From: Pinguiococcus pyrenoidosus
Lineage: Eukaryota; Sar; Pinguiophyceae; Pinguiochrysidales; Pinguiochrysidaceae
Assembly (NCBI GenBank): GCA_019677205.1
Contig: JAAMXY010000755.1
Coordinates: 1 to 64,000, forward strand
Length of the DNA stretch: 64,000 nt
Reading direction: 5' to 3'
The notes below the pieces were generated by a model. That model was not told where the DNA came from. It worked only from the letters and a program-made list of their open reading frames with translations, and did no database searches. The position numbers were made by a program, and so were the translations under genes. Positions 42,343-52,906 of this stretch are shown one piece after another. Within the stretch, counting starts at the first letter, position 1. Each line of letters opens with the position of its first letter.

Positions 42343-42867
42343 CTAGGCAATCGGTGTCTCCGGCACCACTGGGTCGTCCTCCTTGGGAGACAGCGCCTCA
42401 TCCAGCTCAATGAGCTCCCGCAAAAACTCTCGGAAGTAGTGGAGAGCGTGGCCAATGGACAGGACCGCGATGCCGGCCGCTGAAGCGGAGAATTCTTCGC
42501 TCACTTCGAAGGCTTCCCACAAGGCCCCCGCGGCGATGAGCAGCGAGGAGCCAATGCCAATGATGGGATTGTCAATGAAACTCGTGACCTTGTTGTAGGC
42601 AATGGCCTTCACCGTCACGCGGAGCATATCTTGCTTGGAAATCAGGCCGTCTCGGTCGATGTCCAGCTTGCAGATGGGGTTTCCATCCTGGAACTCCTTG
42701 ATCTCGCTGCACTTGGTGCTCTCCTGGGTCGGCGGGGCCGGCCCCGCGGACACCCGCAGAGGTGCACCGCTGGAGACGTCGCTTCTTCGGGGCGAAAAGG
42801 CGGCAGAGTCCTGCACAAGCAGAGGACAGATGGCGAGAAACAGGGCGGAGCGGCTGTTCAGGCGCAT
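42343..42867 (-). CDS. Plastid-targeted EF-hand membrane protein
   Basis: Single exon, 174 aa. The N-terminus is a signal peptide ending at a red-plastid cleavage site: RSALFLAICPLLVQDSAAFS, with Phe after the predicted cut, then a Ser/Arg-rich transit-like segment. One EF-hand loop is intact: DIDRDGLISKQD (calcium ligands at positions 1, 3, 5 and 12; position 12 is Asp instead of the usual Glu). Two hydrophobic segments follow: NPIIGIGSSLLIAAGALWEA and SAAGIAVLSIGHALHYF. The C-terminus is acidic. A calcium-responsive protein of a plastid membrane is the likely reading; I recognise no named family. Confidence 0.8.
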   Translation of the reverse strand: MRLNSRSALFLAICPLLVQDSAAFSPRRSDVSSGAPLRVSAGPAPPTQESTKCSEIKEFQDGNPICKLDIDRDGLISKQDMLRVTVKAIAYNKVTSFIDNPIIGIGSSLLIAAGALWEAFEVSEEFSASAAGIAVLSIGHALHYFREFLRELIELDEALSPKEDDPVVPETPIA

Positions 42868-43406
42868 GTTGGAGCGGTGGCAAGGGACCTAGGTCTGCGT
42901 AGCTTCCCAAGTCCTCTGCGCAATTGGGAGGACTGCGCGGAGAAATCGTCGAAGGCGCTCGATGCCGCTTCTGGACCTGAGCGAACGCCTCGAGAGTCTC
43001 TCCCACTGTTGTTCCAAAAGTTCTCTACGTATGCGGAAGAATCACAAGATCGCTCGTCCTTCGCCCATACGACGTGAAGATAACGCCATCCGTATCACAC
43101 GGACAGTTGTTGAAGGCCAATCATCTGAGATTCTAGAAAGTTCTTTCTCGGAACTCGCGTCGCTTGATAAACCTAATGGGCGCGCCAAGTATGTTTCAAA
43201 AGTTTCAATATCCTGGCCACCTCAGCCTTTCGTGCGGTAACTTGTAACAGTTGGCCAACTGAGGTCCCTCTTCGGCCAACCGTTGGAGCTGGAGTTCGCG
43301 CCAAAATCAAACGACTTTCTCTGTCCGCCTCGGCGTCCATGGCGGCGTCCGCCCTGCTTCAGGCCCACGCAGCGCTCGGAGTCCGACCTGCGGCCGTTTT
43401 TACAGG
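42868..43406. promoter_or_regulatory. Divergent promoter region, E2F-like box at 43295
   Basis: The interval lies between the plastid EF-hand gene and the coiled-coil gene. TTCGCGCCAAAA at 43295-43306 is E2F-like (TTSGCGCC core) and lies 101 bp before the coiled-coil ATG. The middle part (43080-43220) is AT-richer, with no ORF of note. Confidence 0.35.
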
Positions 43407-44906
43407 ATGACGACCTCGGAGCGCCTCGAGGACGAGCTGCGCGAGCTGTCCAGCTATGTGGCGCGCCTGTCGCGCAGTTTGACGGGGGAGACAGAGACGA
43501 AACCGGCTGCCAAAGCCGCAGTTTCCGCGCCAGAGGTTCCCATCTTCCCTTGCTGTGACTTGCACCGCCTCTCTGGTACCTCACGCGCAGCATCAAATGA
43601 AAAGGGGGCGTCGATCAGAGAGCTTGTGCGGCTACAGCGCGAAGCGAACGAGACAAGTCGCCTGCGGGAGGAGCTTCTGGACCAAAGACAGACGCTAGAG
43701 GGCGGCGCCAGTGCGTTTTTCTTTCCGGTAGAAGTCCCCATTTTCCCGGGAGCGTACTAACTGAGACGTGTCGCAGGTGAGCTGCGGACGCGGAACCTGG
43801 AGTTGGAGGAACTTCGGCTGGAGAGCCAGCAGCTGCGGCGGGAGAATCTGAGCTTGCAGCGGGCGTTGCAGCGCTCGGAGGCGATTCGGAAGAGCCAGAA
43901 GGAGCTCATCGAGAAGATGCGAGTGGCGCTGGTGGAGGCTGCTGGGCAGAGCGGGAGTGGCGCGGTCGGCAGCCTGTTTCCGCTGCACTTCTCCGGCCTG
44001 CAGAGCCGAAAAGGACCGGAGGACACGCTCTTCACCCGGAGTGTGGATAGCTCCGAGATGCACGAGCTGCTCGCAACCGCTGCGATGCCGGAGTTGCATG
44101 CCACGAGGGCGATGGACGATGACCTCGCCTACGAGGACATGCCGGAGGAGGAAACAGAGTCACAGGTGTCCCGAGACCGTCGGAAAGGAACAACGCCGCG
44201 AGTCCGCTCGGCAAAGCGTGGGGTCCGGTTGAGCGTGGGCGAGCGCAAGCTTGGGGATGGTGCTCGAGGTGCTAGAAGTGGTGGCGGCGCGACAGATAGA
44301 AGAAGGGATAGCCAGGGACTGCCTCCGCGGACCGGTCGGCGAAGCCTCTCCGGTAGAGAACCTGCGCGGTCATCATCGGCCAAGCGCAGGGAGAGGAAAT
44401 CGTCCTCGGACGCCCGCGCGGTAAGAAACGCACTCCTGTGCCCCCTGTTGCTCGGCGATGTATAGAAGTGGTGCCAGTCGCTCATCAAGTCAATGCGCGT
44501 GCGGCAGGATCGGGAGCTCTCCGCGAGCAGGAGGCGGAGACGACCAGCGGAAGGTAGGTTGAAATCGCGAAGGGTTCTCGGAAACGCCATCGCTGAGTCG
44601 ATGATCGCAGATGTGGTCGATGAGGAGGAGCCCGTGCCGAGCGGCCGAGAGAGGCGGAGGGGCACGTCTCGCACGTCATCGCGCACGTCTCTCTTACGGA
44701 CACGGCGCCCGAATGCAGCAGTTGCAACGAGGCAGTGGGCGTCGGCCCGGCGCACCAGTCGAGCGTCGCCGCGTGGGAGGGACACGGAAAGCGTGTCCTC
44801 CTCGCTGCTCACACCGACCCGGGCATCGCTGGCACGCAGAGCTAGACTAGACAGAGCGGCAACTCGCGTGTCGCGGCGTCTCACCAGCAGAAGGGCCTCC
44901 GCATAG
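43407..44906 (+). CDS. Coiled-coil protein with basic Ser/Arg-rich tail
   Basis: Three exons (43407-43710, 43777-44420, 44508-44906) join in phase to 448 aa. Helical heptads begin at once (ERLEDELRELSSYVARLSRS) and resume at IRELVRLQREANETSRLREE and LRTRNLELEELRLESQQLRR through LIEKMRVALVEAA. A Ser/Thr- and acid-rich stretch follows (MPEEETESQVS). The last ~220 residues are strongly basic (RRRDSQG, SAKRRERKSSS, RRRRRPAEGRLKSRR) and look disordered and possibly microtubule- or nucleic-acid-binding. No family is recognised. The intron at 43711-43776 repeats the words of upstream exon sequence (a CCCATCTTCCC-like stretch), perhaps by chance. Small exon changes are possible. Confidence 0.65.
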
Positions 44907-45721
44907 AGCATGCTTTGGGCGGGCCGAAGCATCCTCTTTTTTCCAACCTCGTCGCAACGCAGCCTCCCCAAGTGTGATATAGCCACCGCGAGTTGCAGGC
45001 GAGCGCTGAGACCGTTTGACTTCAGCAAAACCAGTGCGGAGAAGACATACCCGCCGAGCACAGCGCATGATTATGTCCGTCTTTCATCAACAACAACAAC
45101 AACGAACAGGTCCGTCTTTGTGTGTTTCGAAGTTGATTTGCTCATTCGTGTCCAACGAGGCACCCGTCCCCAGATCACCACCTCAGCTCTGTCTCTCTCT
45201 CACTTTCTCTTTCTTCTCACAGCTGGCATAGGCTGATCGCGAAGAGAGCGTGATCGCTGGGAAGAACAGGAAGCACGGTTGATATTGATATAAAAAAATG
45301 GCCCTGGCGTTCGCTCTCCGCTGCGGTTGTTTTCGGATTTTCGGATCTGTCGTCGTTCTTGTATCGATCCTTCCGGTGAAAAAATCAGTTTGTTTTTCAA
45401 AATATTGAAAATTTAGTTCTGTAAAGTAGTGCCATCTACTATTCAGCATTATACCGTACAATAAAAATTCCGAAATATTGGATTCCTTCGCGTCCCTCCG
45501 TCCCGGAATCCCCTCGTTTGAGAATTTGAGAATCCGCATGTGCGTGGAGACGAGAAAGTGTTCTCGCCATTGACTTCTGTGCGCAGCCGCGCCGCTGTGT
45601 GACACCAAGGCCGAATCTCCGCCGCTGACCCCTGCGTGCGCACCCTCGGCACGGCCTGTGAGCTGCGAGTGGGCGCTGGCGCGCGCTGTGGCTGGCGCAC
45701 GCGCGTCGTCTCTGTCCGGCC
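44907..45721. other. Intergenic region before the transporter gene
   Basis: Pyrimidine-rich (about 45185-45220, CTCTGTCTCTCTCTCAC) and AT-rich (about 45280-45480) stretches without a credible gene. The longest minus-strand frame is antisense to transporter exon 1. Confidence 0.4.
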
Positions 45722-47140
45722 ATGAAGGTCCCGGACGCGTCGCCGACGCAGATGGCCGCCCTGGTGGCCTTTTGGTACAGCATGAGCATCGTGTCCATCT
45801 GCAGCTCGAAGCTCATCCTCATGGACCTGCCGGCGCCCGCTCTGGTCACGCTGTACCAGTCCACCGTGTCCGTCCTGGCGGCGTCTCTGGTGGTGAAGTT
45901 CATCGGGGCCAAGGTGCGCGTGTCTTTCGCGGCCGCCGCCGCGCGAAACCTCACCTCTTGGGCCTTAGGCGCCTATGAAAGAGCAGCGGATGCATCTTCT
46001 GGCAGCGGCGGTGACGTACTGTGGCAACTTGGGTGCGTTTCTGCATGGCAAGCGGCGGTGACATCAATGAGACTTCTCACGGGGCGGTCCTGCAGCCTTC
46101 ACCAACGAGTCGTTCCTGCGGGGCTCCACGCCGTTCACGGAGACCATCAAGTCCACCGAGCCCGTGGTGGTCAGCATGCTGGCCATCACCGCTCTGGGCG
46201 AGAAGCTCACGCTGGTGGGCCTGCTGGCGGTGTGCTGCATCTCGGCGGGCACGGCCATTGCGTGCATCAGCGACACGCTGATCGTGACCTTCGGCGGGGG
46301 GCTCTTTGCAGTCATGGCGGTAAGGAAGGGCGGAGACCGTGCTTTGATGCAGCTGGGTGTCGAAGGCTTGGCGACTCATGTCCCGCACCGCTCGCAAAGG
46401 TGGTTTGCCAAGGCGCCAGTGCCGTCTGCGTGAAGCTGCTGAATCAGGTGCAGGTCCAGGTGGTTGTGAAGAGACCAGTGCTGCCCAGCACTGAGCAGGG
46501 GAAGTCGCCGGCGCATGCGGTGGAGAGCGAGGAGAGCGGACAGCTGTTGCATCGCACTCAGTTCAAGGACCCAAACGGCTCCACCCCGAAGGCGGACGCG
46601 GCGCAGTCGGGAAGCTTTAGAGATCCCGAGGTCGCGGAGGCGGCGACCATGTCGGAGACCAGACCAGTGCACCCCGCGATGCTCTTCCTGTACGTCTCAA
46701 TATGGTCCGTCGCGGCGAGCGGGCTCTACTGCGTCTTCGTTGGGGAGAAAGGCGCAGAAGCCTTCCTGGGCTCCGTGAGCGCCGTGCTGTTTGGGCAGCG
46801 AGAACCGACGCCGCAGGAAACCTCCGACACCTTGGCGCTGCTGGGGCTCCTGGGCTTCAATTCCGTGTGCTATGTCAGCTATAACTTGGCGGCGTATTTC
46901 GTCCTTAGGCGGACGTCTGCGACGAATTACGCAGTCCTCAACAGCCTGCGGAGAGTCCTGGTCATCGTCGTGTCCACGTTTGTGTTTGGAATGTCCTTCA
47001 CAGTTTTGAGCTTGATCGGCATCGTCGTGGCCTTCTTGGGCTTCACCTTTCATGCCTATCGCAACACAGGAATCAGCGTCTCGGACTGCTTCATTTCCGT
47101 GCACAAGCGGATCTTTAAGTGGCAGAACCGCGTTCTATAG
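45722..47140 (+). CDS. DMT-family sugar-phosphate/nucleotide-sugar transporter
   Basis: Four exons (45722-45913, 45969-46032, 46096-46319, 46400-47140) join in phase to 406 aa. Ten TM-like segments are arranged as in the triose-phosphate/nucleotide-sugar transporter family. The first is ALVAFWYSMSIVSICSSKLI. TPFTETIKSTEPVVVSMLAI matches the conserved 'VSFtqtiKa..Pv' helix with its Lys. The last is the YNLAAYFVLRRTSATNYAVL / LNSLRRVLVIVVSTFVFG block, typical of the C-terminal half. Between TM6 and TM7 lies a 65-residue polar loop (QGKSPAHAVESEESG) that is longer than usual. There is no clear plastid signal, so a Golgi or ER membrane is more likely. The substrate cannot be told. Confidence 0.88.
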   Translation: MKVPDASPTQMAALVAFWYSMSIVSICSSKLILMDLPAPALVTLYQSTVSVLAASLVVKFIGAKVRVSFAAAAARNLTSWALGAYERAADASSGSGGDVLWQLGCVSAWQAAVTSMRLLTGRSCSLHQRVVPAGLHAVHGDHQVHRARGGQHAGHHRSGREAHAGGPAGGVLHLGGHGHCVHQRHADRDLRRGALCSHGGKEGRRPCFDAAGCRRLGDSCPAPLAKVVCQGASAVCVKLLNQVQVQVVVKRPVLPSTEQGKSPAHAVESEESGQLLHRTQFKDPNGSTPKADAAQSGSFRDPEVAEAATMSETRPVHPAMLFLYVSIWSVAASGLYCVFVGEKGAEAFLGSVSAVLFGQREPTPQETSDTLALLGLLGFNSVCYVSYNLAAYFVLRRTSATNYAVLNSLRRVLVIVVSTFVFGMSFTVLSLIGIVVAFLGFTFHAYRNTGISVSDCFISVHKRIFKWQNRVL

Positions 47141-47914
47141 AGGCAGTCGTGACAGGAAGACAGAATGAAGACGCTTTGATACTAGAAGTCGCAGGGAGAC
47201 TGCACCCTGTCGCAAGCCGCTGGTACGAACCCCAAAGTCGAAGGCTGCGTCTTGGAGCTCAGAGCTTTCGTGATGAAACGCAGCAACTTCAAGAAGCCAG
47301 AAGCTAGAAGCCAGAAGCCAGAAGCCAGAAGACCCTTTGATGGTTGAAGTCCAAGGCAGAGTGCAGCCCAAGCTCTCGCAAGCGGCGAGCCCCTCTTAGC
47401 TGCAGGCGCCGTCCGGTAAGTCAAGGAAAGAGGTTGCGAAACTTTCGGCCGCTCGCATGGGAAGGCTCATCTGGGAGATTGGCTGACATGCAGACAGCGC
47501 TCGAGTACCCAGATCGTCTAAAAAGAAACTACGCATTCCACTTCCTCCCAAGAACGCCCACCAACTAAACCGAATCTACTCAGCCTACATCAGAATTCCT
47601 TCACTGCAGCCAAGGCTAGCGTGCCTACTCCTTGTTACATCGCCACCCTCGGCCCACGCTACCAGTGGCGCTTTGGAAGACGACGCACAACGGGACTTTC
47701 GGTCCGCTGCCGTGGCGCCGCCAGCCCGTCCTCTTGATCCGTCTGTCACACCGCGGACTTCCGCTCCTCCGAGCACTCCAAAAGCCTCAGGAGACCTTCG
47801 CAGCGTTGGGCGTTTGTCCCTGCTTCTCTCTCGCCAACCTTGCAGTGCCTTATCTAGAGGTGCGAAGTGTGGCGCACGCGAGCGCCACAGTTTTGGGCCA
47901 AACATCCAGTAAAG
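47141..47914. other. Intergenic region with 7-bp repeat
   Basis: A tandem AGAAGCC/T repeat is at 47292-47331. Two imperfect copies of a short segment (GCACCCTGTCGCAAGCCGC at ~47205 and GCAGCCCAAGCTCTCGCAAG at ~47361) flank it, suggesting an old tandem duplication. No gene is accepted. Confidence 0.45.
47292..47331. repeat. 7-bp tandem repeat (AGAAGCC)x5.7
   Basis: Five full units, the second with T in place of the last C, plus a partial sixth. Confidence 0.85.
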
Positions 47915-48489
47915 ATGCCCTCGAAAGCGACGATCGCCCTTCTCTTCGGCCTCGCGAGCGCCTTTCACGCGCCCAGACAGCCCCGGAGAGCGTCTGGCGC
48001 CTTGCGTGCTGACCGCGTGGGCTACATCATCGTGGACCACGGCTCACGTCGCGACACCGCCAACGCGGTGGTGGGGGAGCTTGCGGCGCAACTTCGCGAG
48101 AGGCTTCAGACGGAGAATGTGCAGCCCGCGCACATGGAGTTGGCGGAGCCGAGCATCCAAACAGGTTCGACGCGCCACAGAGAGGTGTTCGAGTGACGAA
48201 TCTGACTGATCAAACTGTCGTTTGCGCACCGTAAGCCTTTGACAAGTGCGTGGAGAGCGGCGCGACGCATGTGATTTGCCACCCGTTCTTCTTGACGCCG
48301 GGCAGACACGTGCTCGAGGACGTCCCGGCCTTGGTAGAGGAGGCCGCAGAGCGGTACAAGAGTCGAGGTATCAGCTACGAGATCACGTCGCCGCTGGGAG
48401 CGCTGCCGCAAATCGTAGACCTCATTGAGGAGAGTGTGACCACGGCGGCGGAGAGTGCGGTACCCGCGGCGCAAGAAGTGGCGAAGTGA
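47915..48489 (+). CDS. Plastid-targeted CbiX/SirB-type sirohydrochlorin ferrochelatase
   Basis: Two exons, 47915-48164 and 48236-48489; 167 aa. The N-terminus is the classic red-plastid bipartite signal: TIALLFGLASAFHAPRQP has the hydrophobic core followed by the 'ASAFxP' cleavage motif. The mature domain is a single CbiX-short unit: GYIIVDHGSRRDTAN with the metal-site His, MELAEPSIQT, and after the splice ATHVICHPFFLTPGRHV with the second metal-site His, then ALPQIVDLIEE. It inserts iron into sirohydrochlorin to make siroheme for sulfite and nitrite reductases in the plastid. The start is fixed by the signal. Its length (about 135 residues mature) fits the short CbiX type. Confidence 0.93.
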
Positions 48490-48907
48490 TGGTGCCGTGA
48501 GTGCACCGTTTGACAATTTTGAGAGCGGAGAAAGAGGGAGAAACGTGGAAGTACAAGTGCAGCGGCGGAGACTTCTTCAGAGAATCAAAAGAGAAGAACC
48601 GTCGGCGTAGTTGCTGTGCTCTCTTCGCACCTCTCTCCCTTTCTGTCTCTCTCTCTCTTTGACTGTCACTGCCGCCGAAACTCCGCTTCTGTCGCAAGTC
48701 TCCCACTCACCAAAGGCACGTAAGTGTAGATGAGCAAGCGTTCCGCTCTTCAGGACGGCGCTACAGACTACAGCACAGAATTCCGCCGCTGTTACAGAAC
48801 CGCTTTGCGGCGTCGACGACGGACAGTGTGACGGATGGACTTCGGTGGTCACCAAAGCAAAAACACCAAAGCTCCGCGTGCCAAGCGCCACCAAGCTGAC
48901 AGCCGCC
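48490..48907. other. Intergenic region before the epimerase gene
   Basis: Contains a CT-rich tract at about 48632-48665 and the leader of the epimerase gene. The epimerase frame is open to 48845, but no earlier ATG in frame is convincing. Confidence 0.4.
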
Positions 48908-51900
48908 ATGGGCGCTGCGGCCAGCGAGCACGCGACTGTGCAGGCGCCTTTCACAGAGGCCGAGGTGCGTTCAAACGGCGATTTTTCAGTTCAAACTGCG
49001 TTTTGGCGCCAAAATCTCAGCTCAACGGAATCGTATCCATTTTTTTCGCGCCAAAATGCATCTTGGCAGTTACACGCCGTCGACGACGCCTTCGCGGACG
49101 TGACGGACCCCTTTCACGCGCGCAAGTCGCAGACCAGGGTGCTGGTGACCGGCGCGGCCAGCCAGCTGGGCGCGTTCGTGACGCTGCGGCTGCTTAAGGA
49201 AGGCCGCGCAGTGTTGGGCATCGAGTCCCCGGCCGCCATCACACAGCCTGCGCCTCTGGCGTATCCGGAGAGTCGTCCGGCGGCGGACTACCCTCAGCTA
49301 GTGACCCAGATCGCCATCGCGAACGGCTACCGCGGCTCGCTGCTGTTTAAGATCTGCGACTCCAGCCACCGCCGCCAGCTGTCGACGCTGTTCCGCAAGT
49401 TTGGGCCCTTCGACGCGGTCATCCACCTGGAGGAGCCCACGCAGCCGCAAGGAGAGCGCGACAGCGGCGCCATGCGCGTGCTGGCGCATAGTCGCAGTGC
49501 GACGCTGAAGTTGACGTCGTTGCTCAGGTGCGAGAGGTGGAGGAAGCGCTTTTCAGCTGCCGTTCTCTCGGGAATGACACACGCACTATAGGGTGATGGA
49601 TGAGCACAGTTGCCGTACGCTGGTGCTCGGGTCCAGCATTGCGGTGTATGGCGAGTGTCCGAGAGGCACGCCGGCGGAAGAGGGCCAGGTACGGCCGGCA
49701 GGCCAGGAGCGGACGTGGTGGATGGAATCGGATGCCGGCGAAAGCGACGCGCTCACGGTGCTGGGTCCCCTAGATTCTCAGAATGGTGCGATGTGGAGAT
49801 CCTCGTCGAGAGGACATGGTGCTATCTCCTCGGCCCGGCTGCGGCTCGTACGGCCGCACGAAGCTGGCATGCGAGCAGCTTTGCCTCGACGTGGTGCTGT
49901 CGGACGGCAACCGCGGCGAGATTCCCTTGAATGGCTCCGTGGTAAAGGAGGCCAAGCTCTTCAAGAACAGGTGGCGGATCCTCTGCGCCCGCCTTGGGGT
50001 GGTTGCGGGGGCGCACCCATCCGGAGCGGTGCCTCTGGGCGTGAAGGAAAGCGCGCTGGAAGTGGATGGCATGGAGGTAAGAGCGGGTCGTCGCTGGTGC
50101 TCTGACATTCGGCAGGTGGGGAGTGTTGTGTTGTTCACCTCTCCTGGCATCTTCAGACCTTTTCGAATCGCTTTGTCCATCTGGCGTATGCTGCGTCGCG
50201 CGTCGGTCGGGAAGGATCCGGGATCCCCATCCTGGTTCCGCAGAATGCGGCGCCAAGCGGCTCCGGGGCAGCGATCAAGGGCGGGTTGGACATTCCGGGA
50301 GCCAGTCCCAAGAGCATCCAGCCATTGGAAAGGCAGCAATCCGCTCCGTCGTCGTCGACGGGTGAGCCGGACGGAACGTCCGTTAGAGACTACGTTCACG
50401 TCGTCGACGCAGCTGACGGGATCGCGTTCTGCTTGAGAGGTACAGCGAAGGATCACCTCGGCGGCTTTTCCTGCCGACGTTAAGGAATGCTCGTCTTTCA
50501 GGCCTTCTCGTCCGAGAGCCCGGCTGGTATGCCTACAACATCAGCACGGGGGTCGGCCATTCGATCCTCGACTTGGTGAGGGCCGCGGAGAAAGTCAGCG
50601 GGAAGCAGCTCATGCCCTTGGTGGTGACCCATCATCCGGGGCCGTACATCAATCCCGGAGAGACGGACGTGACAGTCGCGTCACCAAGGGCTGCCGCATT
50701 GGACCTCGGTGCGTCCTACAGCCCTGGAGGCATTTCTCCCTCTCTCCCTCTTCTTCCTTCCGTGGAAAAGAAGCTGAAACAAGCGTCGTACTTGCTTAGG
50801 GTGGAAGCCAAAGTACACCGTCGAGAACATCCTGGTTCACACGCTTTCCCAAGTGCTGGGCGTGGGCGATCAGGAGCTGCGCGTGCAAACATCCCCAAAG
50901 AGAGTGGATACGTGAGTGATGCTTGCAAGGCCTTGGAAGCTTCTCCCGCAAGTCTGTCTCACGAGAACCTCTTGCTTCAGTGGCGGCGATTTGGAGGACG
51001 TTGCGTTGGGCGATTCCCCGTCGGATGTCAAGTCCGACTTCATCCAGAAGCAGAGCACCACCCGGGCGATACAGCGCATGCTGGAGCATTGGGAGATTGG
51101 GCTTGCACTTGACGAGGAATGTGAGTGGGACCGGTTCTTTCTTTGTTGCCAAGGCGGCAAAGGCGAAAGCTGTAGCGCGGCGCCTCACCGCCTGTCTTCT
51201 GCAGCGAACACCGACGACACGGACACGGACGTGAAGCTTGCTCTTCGAAGCGCTTCTCCCGTCACGGTACGTCGCCCCGTGATACTGCTGGCTGCTACGT
51301 CGTCGACGTGTTGGTTCCGTGACGATGCTCCGGTGCTGTGCCGTAGGCGACCCTGATGGCTTCGTCCTTGCCTGGGTCACCGGGTTTGCCGTTGCGGACG
51401 ACGAAGATTCGAAGGCCGGCGACGCAAGACGGTGGGGTGAAGATCCCGGTGAACCAGCCGAAGCCCGCGCGGTACACCCGGTCGGAGAGTGAGGGCGACG
51501 AGGGCACCCGAGCGCTGGACCCGAAGAGTGTGGAGGATAACGAATCTGACGAACCACGGCCGCCGCCGCGCGTGCACCGTCGGGTGTCCAATGGAGCGGC
51601 CGTCCCCGGTCTCACGTTGGAGCGCCGAGAGGATCGGCAGCCGGTCTTCACGGTGGACTACTCGAATCGCTTGCAAGTTGGCGGGCCAGAGGAGGAGCTG
51701 GAGAAGGCGCAGCCGTCTGCCGAGGCGAACACCATCCCGATGAGGAGGGGGAAGCTGCGTCCGAAGCCAAGCGCCGATTCGCAGCAGGAAGGAGAGGCCA
51801 ACCCAGTGCTGTCGTCGCGCCGCTACAAGGCACAAGACGACGAGGCCGAGAGCTCCAGCGCCGCGACTGAGATTTCGTCGCAGGCGAAGCCGCAGGCTTC

Positions 51901-52129
51901 CGAGGGCCCGCCCGGTCAGCCGCTTGTCCCCATGCCTTCCAACCCCTTCGAGGCGATGATCGAGCGCGAGAAGTCATCAGGCGCGGTGCACGAGGCTGCA
52001 GATCCCAAGGAGGAGGTCGCAAAGGAGCAGGGGGCTGAGGCGGTGGAGCCCGAGGTGGCGGAGGTCCCCTTGCAGGATGCGACGGGAGACCTGCTTGACA
52101 TGTACAACACGTCCTCCGCAGACTTGTGA
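48908..52129 (+). CDS. NAD-dependent epimerase/dehydratase (GalE-like SDR) with long disordered tail
   Basis: Ten exons (48908-48964, 49070-49527, 49592-49688, 49774-50076, 50157-50439, 50502-50708, 50800-50911, 50981-51120, 51205-51266, 51347-52129) join in phase to 833 aa. The Rossmann start is VLVTGAASQLGAFV (residues 43-56); Ser replaces the middle Gly of the usual TGxxGxxG. LVLGSSIAVYGE gives the catalytic Ser region, and SYGRTKLACEQ the Tyr230/Lys234 pair. SVRDYVHVVDAADG, NISTGVGHSILDLVRAAEKV and LGWKPKYTVENIL are the expected C-terminal motifs. The last ~280 residues (exons 9-10) are Pro-, Glu- and Ser-rich, predicted disordered, and absent from ordinary epimerases. UDP-sugar interconversion is likely; the substrate is not resolved. 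Confidence 0.85.
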
Positions 52130-52252
52130 GTCGGGAGGAGACGCCATGAAGAAGTGGATGCTGGTCGTGATGACCTTCCGAGAGGCTGGGAGAGGCATCT
52201 GAGATGTCGTGAGGACCGACCCGCTGAGAGCCTTCCCTCTAGTTCAGACAAG

Positions 52253-52292
52253 ACGGATGGATGGACGGACGGACGGACGGACGGACGGACGG
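52253..52292. repeat. 4-bp tandem repeat (GGAC)n
   Basis: About ten units, the first two reading GGAT. The complementary CCATCCGTCC pattern recurs at 59058-59086. Confidence 0.9.
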
Positions 52293-52398
52293 AGATGCGG
52301 AGATTGACATGGCGCTCCTTTTGAGTCCCGAGCTGAGCTCGTTTGCCTACGGCCTTGTGCCTTATTTGCCGGCGGTGACAGAAACGGATATGAAACTC

Positions 52399-52461
52399 CT
52401 CCAACCCTGCAACCCTCCAACCCTCCAACTCGCCAACTCTGCAACCTTCCAACCCTGTAAC
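52399..52461. repeat. Imperfect CCAACCCT/GCAACCCT repeat
   Basis: Imperfect 8-10 bp words (CCAACCCTGCAACCCTCCAAC) run for about 60 bp. A degenerate telomere-like or pyrimidine satellite is possible, but no exact telomere unit is kept. Confidence 0.6.
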
Positions 52462-52906
52462 ATCGAACATTCAAAACAACACAGGTGCCCAGCCAGCCAA
52501 CAATCCGCGGCCAAGATCGATAGCGCTCAAGTTCGAAAGCGCAGAACGCGGGCAGCCAGTCAGCATCTTTGTTCAAGAGTTTTTGGTTTCATTTCATCTA
52601 TGAGGATACCATTATCCTAAAACGCGCAGAATTACCAACTTATCATTTCCAATTGAATTTATAACGGCGATGATGTGTCTTTTTGGCTTTTTTCAATCCG
52701 CTCCATCCTATGTCTCCGCCGGTTGGTTTTCCAGATTTCTCAACTATTGAGCTTTGCTACATTCCAATAAGCCACCATATTTGCAATGTTTGCTCCGACT
52801 CAAACTCGCTCTTCGCCGCTCTTCGGCGCACGTGGTCGGGCGTCGTCAGCCTCGTACGCATCACTGTGGCTCTATTTTTCCACCTCGCCTGCGCGCTTCG
52901 CTCACG

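Larger units (their letters stand above)
52130..52906. other. Intergenic region with two satellites and AT-rich tract
   Basis: Holds the GGAC satellite (52253-52292), a CCAACCCT-rich stretch (52399-52461) and an AT-rich part (52575-52780). I see no gene. Confidence 0.5.

Noticed and set aside
45439..45954. 171-codon minus ORF near the transporter start
   Set aside because: Its first third is antisense to transporter exon 1, and the rest is compositionally biased.
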